Source of the DNA: Streptomyces africanus
GTDB lineage: Bacteria; Actinomycetota; Actinomycetes; Streptomycetales; Streptomycetaceae
NCBI RefSeq assembly: GCF_002150735.1
Contig: NZ_MUKA01000225.1
Location: 1 to 48,256 of the forward strand
Length of the DNA stretch: 48,256 bases
Direction: 5' to 3'
The notes under the pieces were generated by a model. That model had not been told where the DNA came from and made no database searches. It worked only from the letters and a program-made list of their open reading frames with translations. A program made the position numbers and the translations under genes. Below, piece after piece: positions 32,012 through 40,816 of the stretch (the stretch's first letter is position 1; every line of letters starts with the position of its first letter).

Positions 32012-32884
32012 GTGACTCAGGAGAGCGTGGCAGTGAACGGCAGCAGCAGGCAGTCGCCCCAGAAGATCGCCGACATCCTGCGGGAACGTATCCGCGCCGG
32101 GGAGCTCAAGCCGGGCGACCGCCTGCCCACCCAGGCCGAACTGGCGGAGGAGTTCGGCGTGGAACGCGGCGCCGTGCGTCAGGCCCTGCGGGCGCTCCAG
32201 GAGGACGGCCTGCTCACCAACGTCAGCAAGGGCAGCCCGCCGCGGATCGCCGCGCCCGCCCCGGCCCGCGGCGAGCCCCAGCCGACGATGGTGGGCCTGG
32301 CACCGCGGCTCACCGAGGCCTTCTCGGCCCGCCGGGTCCGTGTCGACGTCGTCTGCCACACCGCGGAGACCCTGATGGTCGCCATCGGCGAGCCGCTCCG
32401 CCTGATCCACGAGGGCCGTATCCACCCCGAGTCGATCGACGTCCGCATCCTGGTGCCCTCCCGGGACATCGAGCTGGCCTTCCCGGTACCGGTGGAGGCG
32501 CACGGCGACGACAATCCGGTCCACAAGCGCTGGCTGACGATGCGCAACGCCCAGGGTCAGGTCCTCCAGCACAACCTGCTCGCCCTGCGCTCCACGCACG
32601 GCATCGACGTGCACGTCACGTTCCGCGCGCTGCCCTTCACCCCGCCGGTGAAGCTGTACCTGCTCAACCAGGAGGAGGCGCTGATCGGCTACTACATGCT
32701 GACCAGGCGCGCGGAGGAATGGGGCAGCCAGACGCTGGACATGTACGACGTCCTCGGCTCCCAGTCGCTCCTCTTCTCCTTCGTGAAACGGGCGGGCCTG
32801 CGGGACGCGGCGTTCGTCCAGGAATCCCAGAAGTGGTTCGACGCCCTCTGGGAAACCATCACCACGGACCTGACACTCTCCTAG
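32012..32884 (+). CDS. devA: DevA, GntR-family developmental regulator
   Basis: 290 aa from GTG 32012, 6 nt after TAGCGT (leaderless reading). GTG 32033, with AGGAG 9 nt upstream, is an alternative that removes seven residues. Winged helix: QKIADILRERIRAGELKPGD and EFGVERGAVRQALRALQE. The C-terminal domain is shared only with DevE, including an identical 43-residue block around QVLQHNLLALRSTHGID. devB begins in the stop codon (TAGTG, 1-nt overlap), giving a devAB operon. S. coelicolor devA (SCO4190) mutants are blocked in aerial hyphae development. Confidence 0.9.
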   Translation: MTQESVAVNGSSRQSPQKIADILRERIRAGELKPGDRLPTQAELAEEFGVERGAVRQALRALQEDGLLTNVSKGSPPRIAAPAPARGEPQPTMVGLAPRLTEAFSARRVRVDVVCHTAETLMVAIGEPLRLIHEGRIHPESIDVRILVPSRDIELAFPVPVEAHGDDNPVHKRWLTMRNAQGQVLQHNLLALRSTHGIDVHVTFRALPFTPPVKLYLLNQEEALIGYYMLTRRAEEWGSQTLDMYDVLGSQSLLFSFVKRAGLRDAAFVQESQKWFDALWETITTDLTLS

Positions 32885-33627
32885 TGACTCCTGATACGAC
32901 ACAGACTGGTTCGACGACAGTCGAGAACGAGAACGATCAGTACCACCTTCCGACTCTGATCAAAGGCGCCCGTGTCGTGCTGTGGGACTTCGACGGTCCC
33001 ATCTGCCGGCTGTTCGCCCGGCACTCGGCGGCCGGGGTGGCGGGCGACCTGGTGTCCTGGCTGGAGGGCCGGGGCCTGCACGGCCTGCTGACGGAGAAGG
33101 AACGCGAGTCGCTCGACCCGCAGGTCGTCCTGCGCGCCGTGGACCGCCGGCACCCCGGCAGCGACCTCGTCGCGGAGCTGGAGGAACGTCTCACCCAGGA
33201 AGAGCTGCGGGCCGCGTCCTCGGCGATGCCGACCCCGTACGCGGATCCGCTCATACGCACCTGGTCCGCGGTGGGCTCCGGACTCGCGATCACCACCAAC
33301 AACTCCCCGCGGGTGGTGCGCACGTACCTCGAAGGCCGGGGCATCGCCGGCTGCTTCGCCCCGCACATCTACGGCCGCACCCAGGAACTCCACCACCTGA
33401 AGCCGGACCCCCACTGCCTCAACCGGGCGCTGAACGCCATGGGCGCGGCCCCGGCCGACGCCCTGATGATCGGCGACACCCCTCCGGACCACGAGGCCGC
33501 CGCCCGGGCCGGAGTGCCGTTCCTCGGGTACGCGAGCAACCCGCGGAAGGCCAAGATCCTCAAGGAAGCGGGAGCCGAGACCGTGATCGAATCCCTGGAG
33601 CCCGTACTGCGGGTGCTGCGCGGCTAG
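32884..33627 (+). CDS. devB: DevB, HAD-superfamily phosphatase
   Basis: 247 aa, GTG start overlapping the devA stop by one base. HAD motifs in order: I DFDGP (nucleophile Asp in VVLWDFDGPICRLF), II in LAITTNNSPR, III Lys in HHLKPDPHCL, IV GDTPPDHEAA. A helical cap lies between I and II. It probably dephosphorylates a small metabolite. Coupled translation with devA fits the reported devAB operon needed for development (SCO4190-SCO4191). Confidence 0.9.
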   Translation: MTPDTTQTGSTTVENENDQYHLPTLIKGARVVLWDFDGPICRLFARHSAAGVAGDLVSWLEGRGLHGLLTEKERESLDPQVVLRAVDRRHPGSDLVAELEERLTQEELRAASSAMPTPYADPLIRTWSAVGSGLAITTNNSPRVVRTYLEGRGIAGCFAPHIYGRTQELHHLKPDPHCLNRALNAMGAAPADALMIGDTPPDHEAAARAGVPFLGYASNPRKAKILKEAGAETVIESLEPVLRVLRG

Positions 33628-33753
33628 GGGTGTTCACCTGGGAGGGGGGAGTTCGGATCGATAGCCCGGTTCTCCCCTGATCACGGCGTCCGGTGGAGTA
33701 ACGTGCCTTCCCCCTTACACCATCCGCACCACCGGGGCAGGCTGAACCACCCA

Positions 33754-34812
33754 ATGACACCCCCATCGGTCTCCGGTGCTCGGCAGCGAGCAGTCGAGAT
33801 GAGCGGCGACCCGAGCCTGGTCACGGGGCCGCTCAAGGGGTACCACCACGAGACCTATGTCCTCGCGCTCCCCGGCGGGACACGGACCGTCAAGGTCCGC
33901 GAGCCGCGCTCCGAGATCCTGTGGTTCGACCGAAGGTGCTTCAGGTCGGAGGAGGCGCTGCTGCGCGCCCTCCAGGAGCACATCAGCCGCGTCCCCGCCA
34001 TCGTCGATGTCGCCGGTATGGGATTCCAGGGCTTCATCGAGGGGCGGACGCTCGGTGAGCAGCGGCGGCCGGGGCGGCGCGTTCCCGACCCGGTGTTCGC
34101 GCAGATCGTCGACCTCTTCCGGGAGATGGTGCGGGTCACGCCGGACATGCTGCGGGTGGAGCGGCGCTGCGAGGACCGCGACCGGGCCGAGAACGGGGAC
34201 AGCGACGGCTTTCTGGAGCGTCTGATCGTCTTCGTCGAGGAGCAGGTCTACCGGAAGAACCACACGGAGTTCGCCGGCCTGTTCCACGCGCTCGGTATCT
34301 CGGACGAATCGTTCACCCTCCTGAGGAAGCACGTCCTGGGCCTCCAGGAGCGCCCGTTCTGTCTCCTGCACGCGGATCTGCACCGGGAGAACTTCGTCCT
34401 CGACCCGGAGGGCCGGCTCTGGGCCATCGACTGGGAGCTGGCCATGCTGGGCGATCCGCTCTACGACCTGGCCACCCATCTGTACCTGATGCGCTACCCG
34501 GGCGATCAGGAGAACCGGATGGTCCGTGAGTGGTGCGACCTGGTCGAGGGGATCCGGCCGGGCAGCTCGGCCGGGTGGGAGCGGGACCTGCCGCTGATCC
34601 TCGACTTCAAGCGGGCGCAGTCGGTCTTCACCGATGTCATCCGGGTCTCGCTGTCCCTGCGCGAGGACGCGGCCTTCAACTGGGTGGCCCTGCCCGTGGC
34701 GGCCGGCAAGCTCCAGAAGATCCTCACCGCCGCCGCACGGCCGCTCGGCCTGGCGCAGGTGCCGAGCCGCTCGCAGATCATCGCCGCGCTGATCCGCTGG
34801 CAGACGTCCTGA
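33754..34812 (+). CDS. APH-like phosphotransferase (aminoglycoside phosphotransferase fold)
   Basis: 352 aa from ATG 33754; the frame opens at 33703. Kinase landmarks: a beta-strand Lys in GTRTVKVREPRSE, the catalytic loop LLHADLHRENFVLD (HxDxxxxN) and the metal-binding Asp in WAIDWELAMLGDP. The fold phosphorylates small molecules such as aminoglycosides, choline or sugars, and the substrate here cannot be told. Position matches SCO4192, downstream of devB. A TetR gene follows 41 bp later with its own promoter. Confidence 0.82.
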   Translation: MTPPSVSGARQRAVEMSGDPSLVTGPLKGYHHETYVLALPGGTRTVKVREPRSEILWFDRRCFRSEEALLRALQEHISRVPAIVDVAGMGFQGFIEGRTLGEQRRPGRRVPDPVFAQIVDLFREMVRVTPDMLRVERRCEDRDRAENGDSDGFLERLIVFVEEQVYRKNHTEFAGLFHALGISDESFTLLRKHVLGLQERPFCLLHADLHRENFVLDPEGRLWAIDWELAMLGDPLYDLATHLYLMRYPGDQENRMVREWCDLVEGIRPGSSAGWERDLPLILDFKRAQSVFTDVIRVSLSLREDAAFNWVALPVAAGKLQKILTAAARPLGLAQVPSRSQIIAALIRWQTS

Positions 34813-34853
34813 GGCGGACTCCGGTCCAGGGTCCTTCTGCGTAGGCTCGCCGC

Positions 34854-35477
34854 ATGAGTGAGATCGGGCTGCGGGAGCGCAAGAAGCAGCGGATGTACCA
34901 GGTCGTGTCGGACATCGCGATCGGGCTCTTCCTGGAGAAGGGGTTCGACGCGGTGTCCGTCGCCGAGGTGGCGGCGGCGGCCGAGATCTCCAAGCCGACG
35001 CTGTTCCGGTACTTCCCGGCGAAGGAGGATCTGGTGCTGCACCGGATCGCCGACCACGAGGGCGAGGCCGCGCGGGTGGTGGCCGAGGCGGAGGACGAGC
35101 CCGTGGAGGCGCTGCGGCGGCACTTCCTTCAGGGGCTGGAGCGGTGCGATCCCGTGACCGGGCTCAACGACGATCCCCGGGTGCTCGCCTTCCACCGGCT
35201 GCTCTACGGGACGCCCTCCCTGGTCGCCCGGGCGCACACGCACCAGGAGCGGTCCGAGGCCGCGCTCGCCGAGGCGCTCGGGGGTGATCTGGACGCGCGG
35301 CTCGCGGCCGGTCAGATCATGGCCGTGCGGCGGATCCTCGCGATGGAGAACTGGCGGCGGATCGCGGCGGGGGAGCCGGTGGAGGACGTACGGGCGGACG
35401 CGGTGGCGGCGGCGGAGCGGGCGTTCGGGTGGCTGGCGGCCGGGCTGCCGCCCAGTCTCAGGGGTGATACCGAGTAA
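34854..35477 (+). CDS. TetR family regulator
   Basis: 207 aa. N-terminal helix-turn-helix: KGFDAVSVAEVAAAAEISKP followed by TLFRYFPAKEDLVL. The C-terminal ligand domain is not assignable to a subfamily and contains VARAHTHQERSEAAL. TAGGCT (34842-34847) stands 6 nt before the ATG and there is no ribosome binding site, so the mRNA is probably leaderless. It ends 41 bp before helD, which has a separate leaderless promoter. Confidence 0.85.
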   Translation: MSEIGLRERKKQRMYQVVSDIAIGLFLEKGFDAVSVAEVAAAAEISKPTLFRYFPAKEDLVLHRIADHEGEAARVVAEAEDEPVEALRRHFLQGLERCDPVTGLNDDPRVLAFHRLLYGTPSLVARAHTHQERSEAALAEALGGDLDARLAAGQIMAVRRILAMENWRRIAAGEPVEDVRADAVAAAERAFGWLAAGLPPSLRGDTE

Positions 35478-35518
35478 TAAATTTAACTTGGTTGCGTTTT
35501 CCCGGTACGCTCTGTGGA

Positions 35519-37534
35519 ATGACGTCGACCGAGCCTGCCCTTCAGCATGTCCTCGACCGTGAACGCGCCCACCACGACCGCTGCCGGGCCGCCCTCGCCG
35601 CGATGGTCGAAGGGGCCGACGAGCAGGTCGTCATCGGGGAGGACGTCTCCGCGTCCGGCGCCGATGCCGAGGTGCTCGGGTACCGGCTGCGCAGCCAGGC
35701 CAAGGCGCTGCGCGAACTGCCCGAGGGGCCCTTGTTCTTCGGGGCCCTGCGGGGGGAGGACGGGCAGTTGCACATCGGGCGGCTGCGGATCTCCGAGCAT
35801 CCGGCACAGCCGCCCCTCGTCGTCGACTGGCGTGCGCCCGTCTCGCGCGCCTTCTACCAGGCCTCGGCCCGCGACCCGCAGGGCGTCGCCGTGCGCCGCC
35901 GGTTCGGGTGGGCGCCCGGCAGCCGGGGCGACTCCGCCGACCTCACCGGCCTGGAGGACGAGCACCTGGGGCAGGGCGAGACGCGGACCAGCGACATCGT
36001 CGCCCGGGAGATCGAACGGCCACGCGTCGGGCCCATGCGGGACATCGCCGCGACCATCCAGCCCGAGCAGGACGACCTCGTACGCGCGGACCTGGCGGCG
36101 TCGGTGTGCGTGCAGGGGGCGCCCGGCACCGGCAAGACGGCCGTCGGGCTGCACCGGGCCGCGTATCTGCTCTACACGCACCCGCAGCGCATCCGGCGCG
36201 GCGGTCTGCTGATCCTCGGGCCCAACCGCACCTTCCTGTCGTACATCGCGGAGGTCCTGCCGTCCCTCGGCGAGACCGGTGTGCGGCAGTCGACGCCGGC
36301 CGAGGAGATCGCGCGGCATCCGGTCAGGGGCCATGACGAGCCGGCGGCCGCCGTCGTCAAGCACGACGCCCGGATGGCCGAGGTGCTGCGGCGGGCGCTG
36401 TACGCGCGCGTCCGCGCCGAGGGGGCCGGCTCCCTCGCCGTGCCGGACGGGTCGTACCGCTGGCGGGTGCCGGCGCGGACCCTGGAGGGGATCGTGGCGG
36501 ACGTGCGGGAGGAGGAACCGCCGTACGGGGTCGGGCGGGAGCGGGTGCGGGCGCGGATCGTGCGGTGCCTGCGCGAGCAGGCCGAACGGCGGGCCGGGCC
36601 GCCCCCCAACGCCTGGGTGCGCCGGATCGAGCGGGCGCGGCCCGTGTCCGCGTACGTCGACGCCGTCTGGCCCCGGGTGCGGCCCGAAGAGGTCGTGGCC
36701 GCACTGCTCGGCGACCCCGGGGCGCTGGCGGAGGCCGCCGACGGGCTGCTGGACCCCGGCGAGCAGCGGGCGCTGCTGTGGCACGAACCGCCCCGGTCGT
36801 GGAAGTCGGCGCGCTGGTCGGCCGCCGATCTGGTGCTCCTCGACGAGGTCGCCGGGCTGATCGAGCACCCGGAGGGATACGGGCATGTCGTCGTCGACGA
36901 GGCGCAGGACCTGTCCCCGATGGAGTGCCGGGCCATCGCCCGCCGGGCGCCCTTCGGTTCGCTGACGGTCCTGGGCGACCTGGCGCAGGGGACGACACCG
37001 TGGGCGGCCCGGTCGTGGCGGGCCGTCCTGGCGCACCTGGGGAAACCGGACGCGGCCGTGGTCGAGCTGACCACCGGCTTCCGCGTGCCGCGCGCGGTCG
37101 TCGGCCTCGCCAACCGGCTGCTGGAGCGGCTGGACGTGGACGTACCGGCCGCCCGTTCGCTGCGCGGGGACGGGGAGCTGCGGATGCGCGAGACGGACCC
37201 GGACGGGGTGCCCCGCGCGGTCGTGGACGCGGTCCGGGACGCAGTGGGGCGGGAGGGCTCGGTCGGGATCGTCGCGGCGGACGCGGACGTGCCCCGGATC
37301 CGGGCGGCCCTGGACGCGGCCGGCCTCGACGCGGCGGGACCCGAGGAACTCGGTGCGCGGGTGTCCCTGGTACCGGCGAGCGTCGTCAAGGGCCTCGAGT
37401 ACGACCACGTCGTGGCCGTCGAGCCGGCGGCGATCGCCGAGGCGGAGGAACGGGGGCTGCACCGGCTCTACGTGGTGCTGACGCGGGCGGTGACACGGCT
37501 GGACGTGGTGCGGGGGCGGCCGTTGCCGTTCTGA
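35519..37534 (+). CDS. helD: HelD, RNA-polymerase-associated UvrD-like helicase
   Basis: 671 aa from ATG 35519. Superfamily 1 motifs: Walker A GAPGTGKTAVGLHR near residue 200, Walker B DEAQDLSPMECRAI near 459, GDLAQGTTPW, LTTGFRVPRAV, VVKGLEYDHVVAVEP and YVVLTRAVTRLDVV at the end. The N-terminal 80 residues are a helical arm, and the insertion between motifs I and II is long, as in HelD. HelD proteins bind RNA polymerase and recycle it, and some protect it from rifamycins. TACGCT (35506-35511) lies 7 nt before the ATG, with TTAACT 17 bp upstream, predicting a leaderless transcript. Confidence 0.9.
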   Translation: MTSTEPALQHVLDRERAHHDRCRAALAAMVEGADEQVVIGEDVSASGADAEVLGYRLRSQAKALRELPEGPLFFGALRGEDGQLHIGRLRISEHPAQPPLVVDWRAPVSRAFYQASARDPQGVAVRRRFGWAPGSRGDSADLTGLEDEHLGQGETRTSDIVAREIERPRVGPMRDIAATIQPEQDDLVRADLAASVCVQGAPGTGKTAVGLHRAAYLLYTHPQRIRRGGLLILGPNRTFLSYIAEVLPSLGETGVRQSTPAEEIARHPVRGHDEPAAAVVKHDARMAEVLRRALYARVRAEGAGSLAVPDGSYRWRVPARTLEGIVADVREEEPPYGVGRERVRARIVRCLREQAERRAGPPPNAWVRRIERARPVSAYVDAVWPRVRPEEVVAALLGDPGALAEAADGLLDPGEQRALLWHEPPRSWKSARWSAADLVLLDEVAGLIEHPEGYGHVVVDEAQDLSPMECRAIARRAPFGSLTVLGDLAQGTTPWAARSWRAVLAHLGKPDAAVVELTTGFRVPRAVVGLANRLLERLDVDVPAARSLRGDGELRMRETDPDGVPRAVVDAVRDAVGREGSVGIVAADADVPRIRAALDAAGLDAAGPEELGARVSLVPASVVKGLEYDHVVAVEPAAIAEAEERGLHRLYVVLTRAVTRLDVVRGRPLPF

Positions 37535-37543
37535 CCCGCCGGG

Positions 37544-37578
37544 CGCGACGGCGTCCCCAGGGTGGGGACGCCGTCGCG
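37544..37578. terminator. bidirectional terminator between helD and the SGNH hydrolase gene
   Basis: A perfect 15-bp stem, CGCGACGGCGTCCCC and GGGGACGCCGTCGCG, with a 5-nt loop, between two convergent stop codons (37534 and 37584). Confidence 0.9.
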
Positions 37579-37583
37579 GGAGG

Positions 37584-38765
37584 TCAGGAGCGCTGGGCGA
37601 AGGGGCCGTCCTCGGTGAAGGCCAGTGCGTGGAAGCATTCGCCGATGTGGCGGTGGGTGGCGGCGTCCGGGTGGACCTCGTCGGGGAGGGGGAGCCGGGC
37701 CGCGTCGGACGCGCCGTAGAGGTCGAGGCCGTCGAGGTAGTGGATGTTCGGGTCGTCGGCGGCGCGCTGCCGGACGATGCGGGACAGTTCCTCCCGGATG
37801 ACGCCGAGCGTCAGCTTCCCGGCGGGCACCTCCGCCGGGTCGCCCATCGCGGCGAACCGCAGCCGGCCCTCGCCGAGCGCGTTGATGTCCGGGGCCGTGG
37901 GGCCGGGCGTGGTCTCGTGGATGGCGCAGTGGATCGAGGAGACGACCAGCAGCGGGGCGTCGGGGTGCCCGTCGCGGATCGTGTCGAGGAAACCGTGCAC
38001 CGCCGGACCGAACGCGCGCAGCCGCATCGCGTCCGCGTTGACGATGTTGATGCCGATCTTCACGCTGATCAGGTCGGCCGGGGTGTCCCGCATGGCGCGC
38101 GCGGTGAACGGGTCGAGCATCGCGCTGCCGCCCAGACCGAGGTTGACCAGTTCCACACCGCCGAGCGACGCGGCGATCGCGGGCCAGATGGCGGTCGGGC
38201 TCGCGGCGTCGGAGCCGTGGCTGATCGAACTGCCGTGGTGCAGCCACACCCTGCGCCCGCGGTCCGGCACGGGCTCGACGGGCGCGTCGGTGCGCAGGGC
38301 GACGAGCTCGGTGGTCTCGTTGTGCGGCAGCCAGATCTCGACGTCCTTCTCCCGCGCGGGCAGACCGGTGAAGCGGACGGTGCCGACCGGGCCCTGCGTG
38401 ACCTCGCCGTCCCAGGTGGCCATGTCGATCGTGAGGACGTTGCCGCCCGTCCCCGTGGCCTGGCCGGCCGGGCGGCCGTCGACGAGCAGGTCGTACAGGC
38501 CGTCCGGGCGGGGCGGGAAGCCGGCGTAGTCGCGCTTGGTGCGCAGCGTGTCCAGCTCGACGGCGGTCGCGGCGGTACGGAACGCCAGCCGTACGCCGGA
38601 CGGCTGGGCCTCGGCCATGGCCAGCTGGGCGTTGGTGTTCTGCGCGCGGGCCCGGGCGGGCAGCCGGTGCGGGAGCAGCCCGTGCTCGGTGCGCTCCAGG
38701 TCGAGGGCCCCGCGCAGCAGGTCCGCCGTGAGGGGGGTGGTGATCCAGTCGTGCTCGGAGTGCAT
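37584..38765 (-). CDS. SGNH/GDSL hydrolase
   Basis: 393 aa. Residues 1-165 form a beta-rich accessory domain. The catalytic domain has block I HHGSSISHG (nucleophile Ser), Gly in NLGLGGSAM, Asn in GINIVNAD and the Asp-His pair in DEVHPDAATH. This domain order is found in carbohydrate esterase-like SGNH enzymes that act on small esters. No signal peptide, so cytosolic. It begins 4 bp after the stop of a TetR gene in the same direction, so it is almost certainly co-transcribed and under that repressor. Confidence 0.87.
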   Translation of the reverse strand: MHSEHDWITTPLTADLLRGALDLERTEHGLLPHRLPARARAQNTNAQLAMAEAQPSGVRLAFRTAATAVELDTLRTKRDYAGFPPRPDGLYDLLVDGRPAGQATGTGGNVLTIDMATWDGEVTQGPVGTVRFTGLPAREKDVEIWLPHNETTELVALRTDAPVEPVPDRGRRVWLHHGSSISHGSDAASPTAIWPAIAASLGGVELVNLGLGGSAMLDPFTARAMRDTPADLISVKIGINIVNADAMRLRAFGPAVHGFLDTIRDGHPDAPLLVVSSIHCAIHETTPGPTAPDINALGEGRLRFAAMGDPAEVPAGKLTLGVIREELSRIVRQRAADDPNIHYLDGLDLYGASDAARLPLPDEVHPDAATHRHIGECFHALAFTEDGPFAQRS

Positions 38766-38769
38766 GGTG

Positions 38770-39357
38770 TCAGCCTCGGGGGTCGGTGGGGGGTGCGGGC
38801 CAGTTCCGCAGCAGCGTGTCGAGGGCGTCGAGGATCCGGGCCCAGGTGTCGTCGGTGTCGGGAGCGCTGTGGCTGAACCCGCCGCCCATCTCCAGGCTGA
38901 CGTACCCGTGGAAGACGCTGCCCAGCAGCCGGACCGCGTGGGTCTGGTCCGGTTCCGTCAGGTCGTAGCCGCGCAGCAGCGCCCGGGTCATCTGCGCGTG
39001 CCGGACGCCCGCGCTGGCCGCCGCCGTCTGCGGGTCGAGCCGCAGCTGGGCGGCGGCGTAACGACCGGGGTGCTCCCGGGCGTAGTCGCGGTAGACGTTC
39101 GCGAGGGCGGCCAGGGCTTCCTTGCCGGCCCGCCCGGCCAGGGCGTCGGCGGCCCGGTCGGCGAGTTCCGTGAGCGCGAGCAGGGCGATCCGGGTCCTGA
39201 GGTCCTGGGAGTTCTTCACGTGCGAGTACAGACTCGCGACCTTGACGTCGAACCGGCGGGCGAGCGCCGAGACGGTCACCTGATCGAAGCCGACCTCGTC
39301 GGCCAGCTCGGCACCTGCCTGTGTCAGGCGTTCCGGTGTCAGTCCTACGCGCGCCAT
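38770..39357 (-). CDS. TetR family regulator with WHG C-terminal domain
   Basis: 195 aa. Helix-turn-helix: VGFDQVTVSALARRFDVKVA followed by SLYSHVKNSQDL. The ligand domain holds RLLGSVFHGYVSLEMGGGF, typical of the TetR WHG subfamily. AAGGGAG lies 7 nt before the ATG. A palindromic operator sits 36 bp upstream (39393-39413), and the hydrolase gene follows after 4 bp, making an autoregulated two-gene unit. Confidence 0.88.
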   Translation of the reverse strand: MARVGLTPERLTQAGAELADEVGFDQVTVSALARRFDVKVASLYSHVKNSQDLRTRIALLALTELADRAADALAGRAGKEALAALANVYRDYAREHPGRYAAAQLRLDPQTAAASAGVRHAQMTRALLRGYDLTEPDQTHAVRLLGSVFHGYVSLEMGGGFSHSAPDTDDTWARILDALDTLLRNWPAPPTDPRG

Positions 39358-39392
39358 ACGGCCACTCCCTTCTGCCAGAAGGTAGTGTGCAC

Positions 39393-39413
39393 TTGCCTAA
39401 GAGTATTAGGCAA
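39393..39413. promoter_or_regulatory. operator of the TetR-SGNH unit
   Basis: TTGCCTAA-GAGTA-TTAGGCAA, a perfect 8-5-8 palindrome. On the minus strand its first half supplies a -35-like TTGCCT. Probable autoregulatory site of the adjacent TetR. Confidence 0.85.
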
Positions 39414-39446
39414 ATCTCAGTGCTGTTAGGAAGGTCGAATGCTGGC

Positions 39447-39995
39447 TCAGGCGTCCTGGAGAGGACGCCCGACGGGTGCCCGCAGCCTCCTGCCCCGCCT
39501 GGTCGGACCCCAGGGCTTCAGGACGGAGATCACCGTCATGAAGACGTAGGCGGACAGCGAGACGACCGGCCCGAACAGCACGTCACCGGCATCGGGCAGG
39601 GGCCCGCCCGCGGCGACGGCGGTGACCGCCGAGTTCACCGCGGGGCGCAGGGCGAACACCGTGGCGGTGGTCGTGGCGAGGGTCAGCCAGAACTTCGTCC
39701 AGACCCAGCGGTGCCGGGCGAGTCCCCACGGCGTGCCCAGGGACAGCACCAGTCCGCTGAGCAGCGTGAGGAACGCGACGGGGAGCAGGAGCCAGTCGGC
39801 GAAGAGCTTCATGGCCCGCACGGACGACTCCACGGTCACGGCGGACCCGGTGGAGGCCGCGGTGCTCCCGAGGGCGAGCAGCCCGAGCGTGAGCCCGAGC
39901 CAGGCCGCGGAGGCGGTGACGTGGACGACGAGAACGGCCCTGCGCGCCGGGCGGCCGAGTGTCGGAATCGAGGGGGACTTCTGCTTCGGCTTCAC
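39447..39995 (-). CDS. four-helix membrane protein (DUF2269-like)
   Basis: 182 aa with four hydrophobic helices: about residues 20-42 (VLVVHVTASAAWLGLTLGLL), 66-88 (LFADWLLLPVAFLTLLSGLV), 98-118 and 143-163, and basic ends. His in VVHVTASAAWLG and the overall pattern resemble DUF2269 and related integral membrane proteins. Function unknown. It reads toward the TetR gene, but the palindromic operator separates the two. Confidence 0.7.
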   Translation of the reverse strand: MKPKQKSPSIPTLGRPARRAVLVVHVTASAAWLGLTLGLLALGSTAASTGSAVTVESSVRAMKLFADWLLLPVAFLTLLSGLVLSLGTPWGLARHRWVWTKFWLTLATTTATVFALRPAVNSAVTAVAAGGPLPDAGDVLFGPVVSLSAYVFMTVISVLKPWGPTRRGRRLRAPVGRPLQDA

Positions 39996-40144
39996 GCTGC
40001 CACCGTGCCGGGCGGGGGGTGGCGGTGGCGTCTGACGGCAGGAGTAAAGCGGCGTACTGGCGTCGGAGTACGGGCGGGGGACCGGCAGGTGCTCGCTCGG
40101 CGTGACGGCCCGGCCCTGTCAGCCCCGTCGTCTACCTTCGCGGC

Positions 40145-40798
40145 ATGACCGAGCCCTCCCACCTCACCGCCGTACGAGAGTCCTACGACACCGTCGCCGC
40201 CGACTACGCCCGGCTCGTCAAGGAGCCGGCCGAGCTGGACCCGGTGTCGCGCGCGATGCTGGCCGCCTTCGCCGAGCTCGTCCGGCCGCCGCACCCCGGG
40301 CCGGTGGCCGACCTGGGCTGCGGACCGGGCAAGGTGACGGCTCATCTGGCCGCCCTGGGCGTGCCGGTGTTCGGCGTGGACGTGTCGCCGGAGATGGTCG
40401 GACTGGCCCGGGAGGCGTACCCGGATCTCCGTTTCACCGTCGGCTCGATGACCGCACTGGAGACCGGCAGCGGCGAACTCGGCGGCATCCTGGCGTACTA
40501 CTCCACCCACCACACCCCGCCGCAGTGGCTGCCGACCGTGTTCGCCGAGTTCCACCGCACCCTCGCGCCCGGCGGCCGGCTGATGCTGGCCGGCCCGGTG
40601 GGCGGCGGCGAGCACCTGCGCCCCTCGCACGCCTACGGCGACCACCCGGTGTCCTACGAGTCGTACCTGCTGCCGCCGGACCGGATCGCCGAACTGCTCC
40701 ACCGGGCCGGGCTGGTCGTCACGACGCGTGTGGTGCAGGAGCCGGAGGAGGGGACCAAGCGGCAGATTGGCACGTTCCTGGCGTACAAGCCGCGGTAG
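40145..40798 (+). CDS. SAM-dependent methyltransferase (class I)
   Basis: 217 aa. YDTVAADYARL near the N-terminus, SAM-binding loop VADLGCGPGKVTAHLA, GVDVSPEMVGLAR as the acidic loop, and LAYYSTHHTPPQWLP as the post-I region make a Methyltransf_11/25-type fold. Substrate unknown, probably a small molecule. TACCTT (40133-40138) lies 6 nt before the ATG, suggesting a leaderless transcript. Convergent with the GNAT gene after 18 bp. Confidence 0.85.
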   Translation: MTEPSHLTAVRESYDTVAADYARLVKEPAELDPVSRAMLAAFAELVRPPHPGPVADLGCGPGKVTAHLAALGVPVFGVDVSPEMVGLAREAYPDLRFTVGSMTALETGSGELGGILAYYSTHHTPPQWLPTVFAEFHRTLAPGGRLMLAGPVGGGEHLRPSHAYGDHPVSYESYLLPPDRIAELLHRAGLVVTTRVVQEPEEGTKRQIGTFLAYKPR

Positions 40799-40816
40799 CC
40801 GCGGGCGGGCCCGCCG

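Noticed and set aside
35478..35518. Rifamycin-associated element upstream of helD
   Set aside because: The inverted GGGGCTTGC-type element reported upstream of rifamycin-inducible Streptomyces genes is not present. Only an ordinary leaderless promoter is seen.
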